Shown in pieces: positions 20,769 to 36,719 of a stretch of 39,394 bases of DNA (positions within the stretch are counted from its first letter, which is position 1; each line of letters opens with the position of its first letter). The position numbers were made by a program, and so were the translations under genes. Below the pieces are notes generated by a model. The model did no database searches. It was not told the DNA's origin and saw nothing but the letters and a program-made list of their open reading frames with translations. The DNA is from Gloeophyllum trabeum ATCC 11539 (lineage: Eukaryota; Basidiomycota; Agaricomycetes; Gloeophyllales; Gloeophyllaceae), in assembly GCF_000344685.1 (NCBI RefSeq), contig NW_006920416.1, positions 112,314-151,707 of the forward strand, read 5' to 3'.

Positions 20769-22192
20769 ATGGCCCGCGTCCCGCTCATCGGCCGCCTGTC
20801 TCCCCGCGAATACTTTGCACTCGTTTTTGGCTTTCTTTTTATTGCGTTCGAGTTTGTCCTGCGCATCACCGTCTTGTTCCTGCCGACGTCGGTCGTGAAC
20901 TGGTTCACCCGCCACTCGCGCTCCGTCTACCACTTTTTCTTCGGGCCGCCCAAGCCAAAGTCGCAGCACCGCCAGATCAGCGAGCGCATCCGCAAGGCGC
21001 GCGACTTTGCCGAGCTCTGCGCCATCTTCGGGTACGTCCACGAGGAGCACATCGTGCTCACCAAGGACGGCTACCTCCTCAACCTCCACCGCCTCCCCAC
21101 CAAGAAGGGCGAGCGCCGCGACCGCCCGGGCACGAGCACCGGCAAGCCCGTCGTCTACCTCCACCACGGCCTGCTCATGAACAGCGAGGTCTGGGTCTGC
21201 CTCACCGACGAGGAGCGCGCGCTGCCCTTTGTGCTTGCCGAGCATGGCTTTGACGTCTGGCTGGGCAACAACCGCGGGAACAAGTACTCCAAGAAGCACC
21301 TCTACCACAACTCGCTCTCGCCCAAGTTCTGGGACTACTCCATCGACGAGTTTGCGTGGCACGATATCCCTGATTCTATCGACTACATCCTCGACGCGGC
21401 CAAGGAGCCGAGCCTGAGCTATATAGGCTTCAGCCAGGGCACGGCCCAGGCGTTTGCCGCGCTGAGCATCCACCCGCGCCTGAACGAAAAGGTCAACGTC
21501 TTTATCGCGCTCGCGCCCGCGATGAACCCCGAGGGGCTCGCCGCGCCTGTCGTCGACGGCCTGATGAAAGCCTCGTGAGTCCTCTGGATCCACTCAGCGT
21601 TCCACCCCTTTTGACCGGCCCCAGCCCGACGCTCATGTACCTCTTCTTCGGGCGCAAGTCGATCCTGTCGTCGGCGACGATGTGGCAGTCGATCCTGTAC
21701 CCGCCGATCTTTGCGAAGCTGATCGACACGTCGCTCGGGTGGCTGTTCGCGTGGCGCGGGCACAACATCGCGCCGTCGCAGAAGATCGCGGCGTACGCGC
21801 ACCTGTACTCGTTCACGAGCGTGAAGGCGGTCGTGCACTGGTTCCAGATCATGCGCAACGCGGCGTTCCAGATGTACGACGACGAGCTGCTCAGCCCCGT
21901 GCGCACGAGCAACAGCGGGTACCGCCCCGCGCGCTTCCCCACGAAGAACATCGTCACGCCGATCGTGCTGCTGTGGGGCGACCGCGATAGTCTGGTGGAT
22001 ATCAATGCGATGCTGGCCGAGCTGCCGGGGCATACGGTCGAGAAGCGCCTGCATGGGTACGAGCATTTGGATATTCTGTGGGGGAAGAATGTGCACCGCG
22101 ATGTCATCCCCGAGGTCCTCGACGCGCTCAAGGCGCACTGCAATAACCCGCAGAAGCTCATGGTCAACGGTGTCAAGTCCCCGCCTTCCTAA
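20769..22192 (+). CDS. Membrane-anchored acid-lipase-type hydrolase (sterol esterase-like)
   Basis: Hydrolyses steryl or acylglycerol esters in the yeast Tgl1/Yeh family it resembles; the substrate is not provable from sequence. Exons 20769-21574 and 21625-22192, 457 residues. The N-terminus has a strong hydrophobic segment (residues about 12-40) that should anchor it in a membrane or lipid droplet. The ab-hydrolase lipase N-terminal motif GYVHEEHIVLTKDGYLL is followed by HHGLLMNS (oxyanion region), the nucleophile elbow GFSQGT (Ser222), the acid in WGDRDSLVD (Asp390 most likely) and HGYEHLD (His416). A GTG-started upstream extension is dismissed because ATG at 20769 gives the normal hydrophobic N-terminus. 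Confidence 0.9.
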
Positions 22193-22715
22193 TAGACGTC
22201 TAGAGTTGTACTGTACGCAGTTTGTGTTTATGATATTGATACCAACTAGGTTACGGAGCGTCCGACAAGGGCAATGCCGAGCTCAGCATCTACTTGTTGT
22301 CGCCTGCCTCGGCCACGCAGGGTGGCTGTTTCAGTCGGCTGTCATAGGCTCGAGAGCAAAGTTTCTGGTACCCCTGGTCGTCGATGAGCGGAGGCATTCC
22401 GTATTGCCACATATGTGATGGCATAACGCGTCCTATGTTGGAGATTACACATCGGTGGAGGTGCCTTGAACAAACCGCTTATCCTACGTCGAGCACAAAA
22501 GCATCCTTTCGCTTCGCCCGTAGATACCGACAGGCCTCTCAGGGGAGGACCTGGCGGCGCGTCAGGAGGCATCGAATGGTCCACAGAATCGAAACTGCCC
22601 GGTCGACAGGCCTGAGTAACTCTGACATCGGTATGCGGCAGAGCAATTGCCTTCGTAGGAGGGACATCTGCGAGAGCCAGATTTGCAATGGAATGGAAAG
22701 TGTCCATTGCCGTGT
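22193..22715. other. Intergenic, no gene recognised
   Basis: Contains the lipase 3' flank and the upstream region of the small secreted protein gene. Overlapping frames on both strands lack any family signal. Confidence 0.5.
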
Positions 22716-22723
22716 TATATAAA
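22716..22723 (+). promoter_or_regulatory. TATA box of the small secreted protein gene
   Basis: TATATAAA lies 39 bp before the ATG at 22763. It is the clearest core promoter element in the window and fits a strongly or conditionally expressed secreted-protein gene. Confidence 0.6.
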
Positions 22724-22762
22724 CCAGGTAGCTTGTGCCCTCCCAGCACGCCCTCGAACGAT

Positions 22763-23050
22763 ATGCTTGCCAGAGTCGTCGCCGGGGCTGCTGCTATTTT
22801 CCTCGCCATGGCGCTGTCCAGCGCCCAGAGCCAATGCGCACAGTGTCCTTCGATGCTGGGGGACTACCACCTGGTGGTTGACCGCACTACCCCGGACGAT
22901 CCCACGCTGAGGTTATGCGGGTGTGTATGCTCACTTTACCACGGCCGAGCGAGCTCTGAAGTGCGAACGGACAGATATGCAGCGCCGGGGTCGTCGGGGC
23001 CTTTCACGGAGTTCTGTGTATACAGCGTGAGTGGACTGTGGCAGTTCTAG
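22763..23050 (+). CDS. Small secreted protein, unknown family
   Basis: The predicted product has 77 residues when the 54-nt intron 22921-22974 (GTGTGT...ACAG, phase-neutral) is removed, or 95 if it is retained. The first 23 residues form a typical signal peptide: charged start, hydrophobic AAAIFLAMAL, then SSAQS before the likely cut. The mature part is short, with a CAQC pair and further Cys residues near LCG and FCVYS. The gene stands alone between the lipase and PEX1 with its own TATA box. I do not recognise the family; small cysteine-containing secreted proteins are common in basidiomycetes. The end could differ if GTGAGT at about 23027 acts as a second donor. Confidence 0.6.
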   Translation: MLARVVAGAAAIFLAMALSSAQSQCAQCPSMLGDYHLVVDRTTPDDPTLRLCGCVCSLYHGRASSEVRTDRYAAPGSSGPFTEFCVYSVSGLWQF

Positions 23051-23249
23051 TAGGACGTTCTGATAGAAAGGGCATGTGCAGAACGTGGACGGACACGATG
23101 TGAATGGGCGGTTTTGTTCGGGGCAGTCGGTGGCGCTGGGACCTTGCTAAGGATATAGTGTGACTTGTGATGAGGACTAGTGTAATACATGTTGTGGCAA
23201 AGTGTGAATCGCCGTCGAGGGCTAGGGTTAGGGTCACTTGGCTCCCGCC

Positions 23250-27292
<4,043 letters not shown>

Positions 27293-27485
27293 ATGCGGCT
27301 GGCGCAATACTTATCAGCTGACCTGGAGGGATGTTCAGGTGCAGTCTTACTGCGGACACCCCCACTGGATCGGACGGCTGAATTAAATGCAACAAAACGA
27401 TATACATTGTCGATATAATAATAAAAACTGCTTTTCTTCGCGAGCATCCCGACTAAAAAGGGGTTCTCTAAGCTCTAGGCGTACA
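27293..27485. other. Shared 3' flank of convergent genes
   Basis: 193 bp between the PEX1 stop and the stop of the small minus-strand gene. AATAAA-like AT-rich stretches near 27416-27427 could serve polyadenylation. Nothing else seen. Confidence 0.5.
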
Positions 27486-27818
27486 TCACGCCGGACACCC
27501 GGGCGAGCGCACGGGGAGCATTTCGTACACTGCGCCGGAGCTGACGCCGAGGCGGTCGATCTCGGTGGTGAACAGGCCGTCGTCGGTGCGGAGCGAGGGG
27601 TCGTCGGTGGTGTTAGTGCGTGGGGATGCAGGCGGGTGGGGGAGGGAGAGGCGGTGGAGGTTGAGGAGGATGCGGTAGCCCTGGGTGGAGGAGTCAGCGG
27701 TCATTTCAGCATTCGGCACAGCGACACTCGAGCATGCCGCGGCATCCGCCAGTCGCGTCCACGTGACCTCGCGCGGCCAAAGTTGGTGTCGCGTCTTTCC
27801 CACGGCTACTCTGTTCAC
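27486..27818 (-). CDS. Small protein of unknown function
   Basis: Exons in transcript order: 27818-27726 and 27680-27486, 95 residues, with a 45-nt intron (27681-27725; GTCGCT donor, GCTGAC branch-like site 12 nt before CAG). Without splicing the frame stays open (110 residues), so both forms are possible. The product starts basic (MNRVAVGKTRHQLWPREVTW) and has an SGYRILLNLHRLSLP segment and a hydrophilic C-terminus; no known domain was recognised. It is divergent from the BUD4-like gene with only 38 bp between start codons, which is too tight for two separate promoters, so one start may be wrong. The branch-site quality argues for a real gene. Confidence 0.5.
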   Translation of the reverse strand: MNRVAVGKTRHQLWPREVTWTRLADAAACSSVAVPNAEMTADSSTQGYRILLNLHRLSLPHPPASPRTNTTDDPSLRTDDGLFTTEIDRLGVSSGAVYEMLPVRSPGCPA

Positions 27819-27856
27819 GCTTGAGCAACTGCCCCGACGCCCGCCCGCCCGCCACG

Positions 27857-30800
27857 ATGAGCGCTTGCTCCCCGCCCGGTGAGCTGCCCGACCGCCACAG
27901 CGTCTCCGATACCCGCCTCGGCCCCGCCCGCCAGTCTGCGTCGCCCGCCCCGTCCTCGTTCACGTCCCCGCTGCGTATCTCCAAGCGCGACTCTCCCCAG
28001 CGCAAACTAGAGGCCTTGCAGCTCGCCCGCCGCTCCTCCAACAGCTACAAGCACGTCCGCAACAACCACCTCGTATCAAAGTCCCCCTTCAAGTCCCAGA
28101 TCCCGACCGCCTCCCGTCCCCTCACTATTCATCCCGGTCCCATCACCCCCAAGTTCCGTCGCGTCAGCGCCGAGAAGCGTCCCCGGCCCCTCTCCATGTC
28201 CGACAACGATGCCCCTGCGCCCTCCAAGCGTCGCCAGTCTCGCGGTCTCGAGCGTTTGGTCGACCGAGAGCCCGTCACGCGCAGTCCCTTCAAGCAGCGC
28301 TCAGACCACAGTGCCACTCCCGAGCCCTCGCCGACGCCGCCGCCGCCTCCCGTACCCGACAAGCTTGCCGTGCACTCTCCCGACCCGCAGCCATCCACCT
28401 CCCCCCGGCCTGTCCTTCGCCAGCAGAAACGCCTCATCGGCCCGCGCAGCAACGACGGCAACGGCTCCGTCGGCAGCCGGCGCCAGCGCAGGAAGACCGT
28501 CACCTTTAACGAGTGCTGCGACGTCGTCGAGTTTGACCAAGAGTCGATCGAGCTGCGCGACGAGGATCCCTTTTACTCGGACGGCGGAGATGACGAGGAG
28601 CAGGACGACGACCACGCACTGCATCACGAGGCTGACGTCGCGCAGTCCCGCGAAGCGAGCAATGCTACTGACGAGGACGGTGCCCATGCCACCGACGATG
28701 CGCCGCATACCCCCGTCTCGGGCTCGCCTCTGCCCCCTGACACGGAGACTGAGGGCGGTGTGCCGCTTGGCAGGACTCTTCACCACGATCGCAACGTCCC
28801 CCACCGTGTTGGTCACTCGGATGCCGACGACCTCCCACCGGATGCGGTGCGCACGCCGTCCTTGGATGGTACAGCGACTCTTCAGCTTGACGCTATTACT
28901 CTGGAGAGGTATCATGACCGAAGCACGGGGCACAGCCATATGCGGAGACGGAGTTCTGGAGAGGAGACACCTCAAGAACAGAAGCTAGGTACATTCTCCG
29001 TCCTATATTGTTCCGTATCACAACTGCTGACCGCGCTGACCGTTCAGTCAACGACGCAGCCCATGTTGATACCATAGAAGATGTACATGTCAAAGACGAA
29101 CCCGAGGCCCTCGAGCTCTCCTTCATCTCCACCGACTCGCTCGACCCCGCCAACCTCAGCATCGGCCACACCGAGGTCTCCCTCTCCGGCCTCGAGGAGG
29201 AGCTCGGGCTCACCCGCCCGACCGAGTCGCCCCGCGGCCTGCCCGCGCTGCCCACCGTCGCACCCCTCCGCCTGTCCGCGTCGCCGTCGCCCAGGCCGAG
29301 CATGTCTGCCCCTACGAGATCGGCCTCGCCCATCGTGCCGCTCTCCCTGGGCGGCGGCTGGCAGGAGCCGCTGTTCGCCCCTCGGGGCTCTCATTCCCCT
29401 GCTCCGGCGTCTCCGCTGGGCAGACGCGCCTCGCCTGCGCTCGGTCGCGTCGGCTCACCCCTCGGGTATTTCAGCAGCAGCGCCAACGGCCGGTCCTCGC
29501 CGTACCAGCGCATGGGGTCGCCCCTGGGTCGCGCGGGCGCCGAGGACGAGGAGCCGAGTGGCGGGTCGGGGCGGCGCAGCCCCAGGATCAGCCGCGACGA
29601 CGTGCAGCGGAAGCTCGTGACCAAGCGGAGCATGGAGAGCCCGCTGCGAGAGTTTCCCCCCGATCGTGCGGCCTCGCCGTGCGTCCAGTCTGCTTCTACG
29701 GCAAAGGACGAGGTGCCGCCTGGAGAGGAGGTCTGGATCAAGGAGACGAACAGCGGCACCGTCGACCCCGCCGACCTGGACGATCTCTCGGGGCCTGACG
29801 TGACGATGGAGGCGAGCGCGGATGAGAAGAAGGTTGAAGGCCAGGAACCGCCCAAGGCGACGCACCTCTGTCGCGCGGACAACCCGACGTACGACGGCGT
29901 CATGTCGCTCGACCCCGAGCCCCAGAGCATCGACCCCCCGCGCCCGCTCGTACCCAAGAGGGCGTACACGATGGAGGACGCGGGCGCGCCGCGGCTGGAT
30001 GTCGACTTTGAGCAGGAGCTGGCGCGCTCGCGGCTGTCGATGGCGGGGATGAGGCTGAGCGAGCTGAGCGCCCTCGATCGGTTGATGGAGGATGTCGGCG
30101 GGGAGCAGGGGGCGGGGCTGAAGATCGAGGCGGTCACGGAGGGCGTCGTGGCCGGCCGGTACGACGTGAGCACCGACGATACGCAGGAGTCGATGGACGC
30201 GGACGAGGGGAATGGCACCGCATCGCGCGCTCGGCCGCCCGTCACCGACACCGCGCTGCTGTCGAATACCCCTTTCACGAGCCTCCCGAGCAGCCGCAGC
30301 GTGAGCGAGACGTCTATCCCCCCGCCGGTCCCCGCCAAGGACGCCATCCGCACGCGCGAGGAGCTCATTATCGAGAAGAGGCGCGAAGCCCGGAGGAGGG
30401 AGCTGGACGATGATTATTTACCGCCTTCGACCTCGAACCTTGGTCACGGCCTGCCTTCGACGGCCAACATCGCTGGGAGACCCAGCCGTCGCCGCAGCAT
30501 GAGCACCGGGGACGCGCTGGATATGCTCGCGCAGAGGCGGGCGTCGGATATGAGGGATAGCAAGTTGCTGGATGTGCCGCTCGAGGCTGAAGATGACGCG
30601 CTGGGCGACAGCATAGACAGAGAGCTGAGGAAACGCGGCGGGAATGAGCAGACCGTGAGTACTGCATCGTTCTTGTCGTTGCACTCGCTCTAATAGGTTG
30701 CGTGTCAGAGATACCGAGTTCGAGAGCGCGAAGAGACGATATATGCGTCATCCGACACTGACCGTATCAGGCATATGCAGAGTGCCGGTGATCTAGACAG

Positions 30801-32306
30801 CGGGCAGGCTTGGAGGACGGTGAGGAGACCGTCAGATATGGTATCACTATCCCTTTCTACTACCCTCGCCGTCATCTCACCCTCCTATAGAACGAGTATG
30901 CGAAGCAAATCAAGGAGTACCGCGCACAAGACAAGTCAGGGAAATCGTACGGCAAGGTCTTTGTAAAAGGTGAGCGTCGGTAAGGGGCGCTAAGGTCATA
31001 TCGTAACTGACGGCTAAACCTTATAGTCGTTGGTGTCAAGGATCTGCGCGTACCGATACCTCGGGAACCTACGGTCATGACATGCACTCTGAACAACGGC
31101 ATCCATTATGTTACGACGCCCGAGTGCCCATTATCACGCGACTGTCATATTGGTCAAGAGTTTGAACTGTACGTGGATCTCTACTTTGGAACACCTGCCC
31201 GCATTCAACTCGGTTTAGGATTGAACATCCCAAGTTGGAATTCACGCTGACGCTAAAAGTGCGGCGTGACGCGCACATCGTCTCCATGTGCAAGGCCCTG
31301 GCGCCGCCGCCACCTGTGCGCCAGCCACCACCCGCTCCACCGCCTTCAAAAGGAGGCCTCAGGAGCTTTTTCTCTTCGCCAAAGAAGACATCGCATGCGG
31401 CCAACCGTCTGCGAGAGGTGCCTCCTCCAGCACCGCCTGAAATCAAAGAGAACCTCGCGCGCTATCTGAAGCCTGACGGCGTATTGGCCCGCGCATTCAT
31501 CTCTTTCAAGGATGTCGCGAGCCGATGCGACACGAAACTATTCGAGACGAGTTTGCCTCTCCTGGGGCAGCGACTGGAAACGGCATCGAAGATGATAACA
31601 ACCCAAGTCGGTGAAATCACGCTTCAGATATTCCGACTGCCCCCTCTTCCTGGTATCCCGCAGGACAAACTCCCGCAAAGCCTGGAAGAATGCCACGACG
31701 GTCTCAGGCACATCCATTGGCACAAGCAAACATACTTTGAAGGAACGTTGACGCAGTCTGGAGGCGATTGCATGGTATGGTTCTGATCAAGCACTGTGCG
31801 CCTGACATTGATGTGACAATTTCCCTTATAGACTTGGCGACGGCGACCGTTCCGAGTTATCGGTGCGAGCTTGGTAGCATTCAACGACGTCACCAAGCGC
31901 GCGACGGCCACTATCGATCTTAAGAAGGCACTCGCTGTCCGTGACGACGAGGAAGCTGGAACCATGGTACCAACTGGGCGATATTCGGGCGACGACTCGC
32001 TCGTCGGGATGGAACGGTCCTTCCGCATCCTGTTCCCGATGAACCAAGAGATCGTGTTCTTCGCCGACACGGATGATGAAAAGAGGAGATGGTACGGTAA
32101 ATGCTTACCTATCCATTTCGCTGACTGACACTTCCTCGACTAGGCTTGAAGTCTTACGAGCATTAGTCGGCCGTATACCCCCGAACCCGCTATGGGCCGA
32201 ACTCATCTGGCAGAGGCAACTCGAGATAGCCAAGCACAAGAACACGTCCTCTATTTCCAGCCCCGTTGCCCCAAGTGGCCTGGTGCCCTCTCGGCCTAAT
32301 CGGTAG
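27857..32306 (+). CDS. BUD4: Bud4/anillin-like PH-domain protein
   Basis: Family members organise septins and the contractile ring at bud necks and septa. Exons: 27857-28988, 29048-30654, 30709-30840, 30891-30969, 31027-31168, 31219-31774, 31832-32091, 32144-32306; 1,356 residues. The first 900 residues are disordered, with Ser/Pro/Arg-rich and acidic stretches. A conserved core follows: YREREE-type segment then HMQSAGDLDSGQAWRTVRR, KVFVKVVGVKDL, LNNGIHYVTTPE, EHPKLEFTLTLKVRRD, a proline-rich insertion, then a C-terminal PH domain (about residues 1190-1330: YFEGTLTQ, TWRRRPFRVIG, FFADTDDEKRRW). ATG at 27857 is the first in the frame; the earlier TTG is not a start. All exon phases agree. Assignment to Bud4 rather than a fission-yeast Mid-type anillin is by the core motifs. 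Confidence 0.88.
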
Positions 32307-33240
32307 TGTAGTGTTGACATGTTTTCTCATTCCATCTGCACTTGACCTCTGCACCTGCTGTCGACTTTGCTCAAGACTGCTCTGTTGTACTTTGTACAGT
32401 ATATACTGTATCTTATACTTCCTTATTTCCTGATGGCATCCATGCCTTCTCCCTGACATACCCAATTTCTTATAAGGTTCTTGGCAGGTCATGATTGATC
32501 CACAGCAAAAACATATCTACTGTGGGGGTCCAGGTGTTGGATTTGAGCTCACCCGGTCAACTGCTAACTCTCAATGTGTTATCCTGTTCTTGCTCTTTTG
32601 CCTCAAGGACATGAAGCAGGGCACCTTCCTCACGAACCCTTATCCTAATGTTCATAGTCTAAGAGAGTTCAATGCAGCGAGTTTCTTGCGGTACGTCATC
32701 CTTCCTTGCTCTGGTTTCATATGCGTCAATCGTTTGCGGACGATTGACTGGTGTTTTGTAGCTTGCATCCTGACATTGTCATCTCTGATATATCCATGGT
32801 CTCTGTAGTACCGACAGCCCACCACTCTCCCTCATATGAAATGCAGTCATCTACCTATCCAGGCTGATGCAGGAACAATGGGATGACTGGGTCAACAATG
32901 CACCTCAGGCCTTCCTCTCTGACTTCCTTCTGATCAATTGCCCTATTGTCATCTCTGAGGCCTATGGCCAGAATAACAATGTCTTTGGTAAGGACATCCC
33001 CAGTGAGAGGCAGGAATGGCAGAAGATGCAGATGTGGAACCATGTTTGCTACTTTAGCTTCTCCATTGCAACTCATTACAGGTACATTTTGTGCTTATAC
33101 TCATTTGGCGGTCTTACCAGTCCATCTTGCAGCTGTAAGATGATCACGAATGTGGAGTCAGAACTCACATTCAACATATTGGTGTTAGGATTGGATTGTA
33201 TCGGACACTTTCAGTAGCCACAATAACCAAATAGGTACAA
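32307..33240 (+). other. CpG-poor relic frames, family unknown
   Basis: After the BUD4 3' flank two plus-strand frames (about 32491-32808 and 32867-33217) read like decayed coding DNA: WDDWVNNAPQAFLSDFLL and SEAYGQNNNVFGKDIP look protein-like. Their ends do not join by clear splice sites, and the start is missing. CpG is nearly absent, as in the other relics. No family is recognised; an expressed gene is unlikely but not excluded. Confidence 0.35.
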
Positions 33241-33489
33241 ACAGTTTCGCATTTTTGGTAACTGTTCTACTGGATGTACTTGTCCTTAGTCTATTGCTAT
33301 ATACTAGCCTCCGGTTTGTGTCTGTGTCTGTGTCTGAGTATCTGGGCATCTCTGGTGTCCTTCTGGTCTATCCCTGCTGCATCTGATAATTGGAGGAGCA
33401 TGACAAGGTCTTCTCTGCAGCCTGTGAACGTGTCAATGACCTTGTCAATTATCCTATGCAAGGTCCAGACACACCTTATCCTGTAGGAA

Positions 33490-33935
33490 TAATACATTAG
33501 ACATGCATTATAATGTAGGTACATTTTACATTAATCCTGCATTAGGGTATGTGATGCATTATGGTCTTGCCCTTTGTCCTGAGGCTGCACCGGGATGCCA
33601 GCTGAGCTTGAATATGACAGCCCTGGCATCCCGGCATTGAGATCCAGATCGGGATTTGATCTGAGCAGTTATCAATAATAGCTGGCTGGGTATACCTGGC
33701 ACTGGAGGCCCCAGAAAAATGGAAGAATATGGAAAAATTGGAATATACTTCTGGGGCCTGATGGGACTGCATTACAGCTATGAATAAGCTTGAGAATGTG
33801 CCAGAGCACCACAGATGGATGAGCCATGAGCAGCTGATATAAAATAGGAAAACAAAAGGAAAAACCAGGAAAAATTCACAGGACCACCCATGGATAGCTG
33901 TGCACATGTGGAATTACTACATTACATCATCTCTT
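33490..33935 (+). repeat. Dispersed repeat family A, copy 1
   Basis: Shares an ordered set of blocks with 36720-37170 (inverted) and 38895-39340: a CCGGCAT block, GATCCAGATCGGG (33641-33653), GGCCCCAGAAAAAT, a TATAAAAT block and a final CTACATTACAT. Ends are rich in TAATGTA words on both sides, which suggests a non-autonomous DNA element. No duplication of the target could be fixed with certainty. Confidence 0.65.
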
Positions 33936-34845
33936 ACCAAATAAGGCAATATATAAGATTGTACACATATAGGATCTGCATTTTGACCTCTTACCATATC
34001 TAGGGTCTGTTTGTTCTTATTGTTGAATATTGTGACTGATGTAGTGGTTCAAACAGTGCAAATCAGATGGGAGACTTGTACCAGTGATGTATAGGTGCCC
34101 TGGGCTACACCTTGCTGTAAAAAAAAATCATTTTCGCCACCAGCTCTGGGACAGTTTTTCGCATATTCCCACACTATTACTACACCACATGACTTTGAAT
34201 CTGGGGGTCCTACTCATCACATATGTGGTCACATGTTTACATAAGACACCGAGAGTTTTGGAGTAATGGGTGACTGCTGCTTGCGGGTAGTACTCCTGCT
34301 ATGGACCCCCCACACCTACCATTTCTGTTGCAATTGATTGGAACAGACTTCCTCTCACATATATTAGTATATCTCAACAATCACACCAGTTTTGGGACCA
34401 TCCAGACCACCCCTTGGTAACTTACCACCAGTCATCCCCCAAAACACCTGTTTCACCCCACCCAGGGACAGCCTGTATACCCACACCCCTGGAAACACTC
34501 ATAACTAGGACATGCCTGATACATTCCTGACCTTACCCCAATCACCCCGGAAGACACGAGGCATCCCTGGACACCAAAGAAAATTACCCCAGGTCAGTAG
34601 CTATAGGCAGACAGTACTGAGTTAGTGTCCGAACGTGTCCAAAAAGGTCGGAAAATGAATACAGTAGTGCTTTGGCAGGTAGGCTATGGGTCATTGGGGT
34701 GGCTCAGACATGCTTGGCCATACATGGGGCATAGTTGGATGTGTATTTTGAGGTATTTATAGGGGTGCAGGTAAATGGGTGGTCCCTGGGTGGGTTGAAA
34801 CAGGTGTTTTTGGGGATGACTGGTGGTACACAGCCAAACCAGATT

Positions 34846-35782
34846 TTGTGGTGCTCGTGTGTGGAAGTCAGATAAAAATCCATCTACATACATTCTTGTG
34901 AATTTCCTGTGAATTCCTTGAGCAAATCTTGTCATGGCACAGCTCATGGAATTCTTGTCAATGCGCACATAAAGGCACATAACTTGTCAAAACTCAGTAA
35001 ACTCAGCAAGCATTCAGACATCCCTGGTGGCACCCAAAGCGATGAGATGGTCATGTGAGGTACCAAAGAGTATGTTGCGGTCAATATATGCGAAGTGTGT
35101 CATGCATGTTTTCTCATTAGCACTCCCCGTGCGGGATGTCACCCACCTGGTATTACATTAAAGTCAAACAGAGATGGCTACGGCCATCGCACTCTGATGT
35201 CTATCTGGTCTCTCACAGCGAGACAATGGCTCTGGCAGAAAACCCTGCTGCAGATACTGGGTACCCTTTCTTGTGCGACCATGACAGGCTTTGCTAGCAT
35301 GATTGCTGCACTGCCCCAGACCATTTCTCACTGTCTGCCTGAGTTATTGGAGTAGCAGACATGCTAGCTGTTACCCTCTTAGCATCCTGTATGTTGTGTG
35401 TATATCTCCTGTGACCGGTCTAATCTTCTTCCTACATTACATTCACTATGATTTTTTGAATGCGAATTTCTCTGCCTTGAGGGCCCCACTCCCTCGCTCG
35501 CCTCCCAGGATGAATATATTCATAAGAGGGCTGACATTGAAGGATGTCCATTCAAATATGTGCCTATCATTTGTACCATCCGACGACACTCACCCATGAC
35601 CACCAGTTGCTCACCCACATGATACGATTGCTGATATCAAGTATTGTCTACGGCTCCGATGCCTCATACCTGACCCACGTTGGTTCCAGCACAATGTCTA
35701 TTATCCAACTGTCTGGATTGGCATGCTTTCAGACTGCGAGATGCAACGTGAACTAGGCATCGGAAACTTGTGCACCAATACT
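34846..35782. other. Centre of compound element, no gene
   Basis: Short frames only (for example 35095-35355 on +), with no domain and no splice-joined continuation. AT-rich and CpG-poor. Confidence 0.4.
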
Positions 35783-36255
35783 GGGCCCACCCAGACCACC
35801 CCTTGGTGACTTAGCACCAGTCCTCCTCAAAAACACCTACACATCATCCCAGGACTTACAGCCATTGAAACACTTCTAAACACACTATCAATGATGCCCC
35901 ATGTATGATGCATCATCTACCTGTCACCCCACTCATGCTTTGGTCCACTCAGCCTGTTAAAGCACTACTCAGTGCATTTTTGGACCTTTTTGGACAGTTG
36001 GGACACTAACTTGTGCTCAACCCCAGTACTGTCTGGCTGTGGCCACAGTCCCGGGTGGGTGACTTTGGTGTTCAGGGATGCTTAGTGTGTTCCAGGGTGG
36101 TTGGGGTAAGCTCAGGAATGTATGGGGTATGTTCTAAGATGTTGCTAGGAGTGTTCCTAGGGCTGTAGGTACATTGGCTGTCCTGGGGTGGTGTGATATA
36201 GGTGTTTTTGAGGAGGGCTGGTGCTAAGTCACCAAGGGGTGGTCTGGGTGGGCCC
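35783..36255. repeat. Palindromic unit with 57-bp near-perfect arms
   Basis: Arms 35783-35839 and 36199-36255 are complementary over 57 bp with one mismatch, starting GGGCCCACCCAGACCACCCC. Weaker complementarity continues inward for most of the unit. A diverged second unit of the same kind is at about 34398-34845. Confidence 0.85.
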
Positions 36256-36719
36256 AATATTGATGTGCATGGTGGGACATGCTAATATACACTAAGGGGA
36301 GTGTGTTATAACCAATAGTAACACAAGTGGTAGCCATGGGGGGTCCGTAGGAGGAGTACTACCCAAAAGCAGTAGTTAGCCACTTGCTGCTCAGAATCTC
36401 TCGGGCCTTATGTAAACATGTAGCCTTACATGGTTGAGTAAGACCCCCCAATGGCAAGCAATATGGTGTAGTAATAGTATGGGAAATTTTGAAAAAGTGT
36501 CCTAGAGCTGGCAGTGAAAAACTATTTTTGTGCAGCAATGGATAACCCATGTTACCTAGACATGATTGGGACAAGAACTTCATCTCCTTACACACTATTT
36601 GGACTGCTACATTAGTACCAACATCAACAATAAGGATAAATAAACCCCAGATCTGGAAATAGGCAGGAATGTAGATCCTGAAGGTACCCCCTATTAATTA
36701 ATGCCATATTGGCCATTCA

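Larger units (their letters stand above)
34108..36555. repeat. Compound long inverted element (family B)
   Basis: The segment 34108-34845 is repeated, diverged and inverted, at about 36555-35783. Landmarks are CCACCAGCTCTGGGACAG versus CTGGCAGCTCTAGGACAC (minus strand), ACATGTTTACATAAG, GGGTAGTACTCCT and CCAGACCACCCCTTGG. Each arm itself contains a self-complementary unit of about 460 bp. Between the arms lie about 940 bp with no recognisable protein. A further diverged relative of the arm end is near 37870-38000. Possibly a foldback transposon; the mobilising enzyme is not visible. Confidence 0.6.

Noticed and set aside
20697..22176. Long minus-strand frames antisense to the lipase
   Set aside because: Shadows of the strongly GC3-biased lipase exons; Val/Asp/Arg-rich with no domain.
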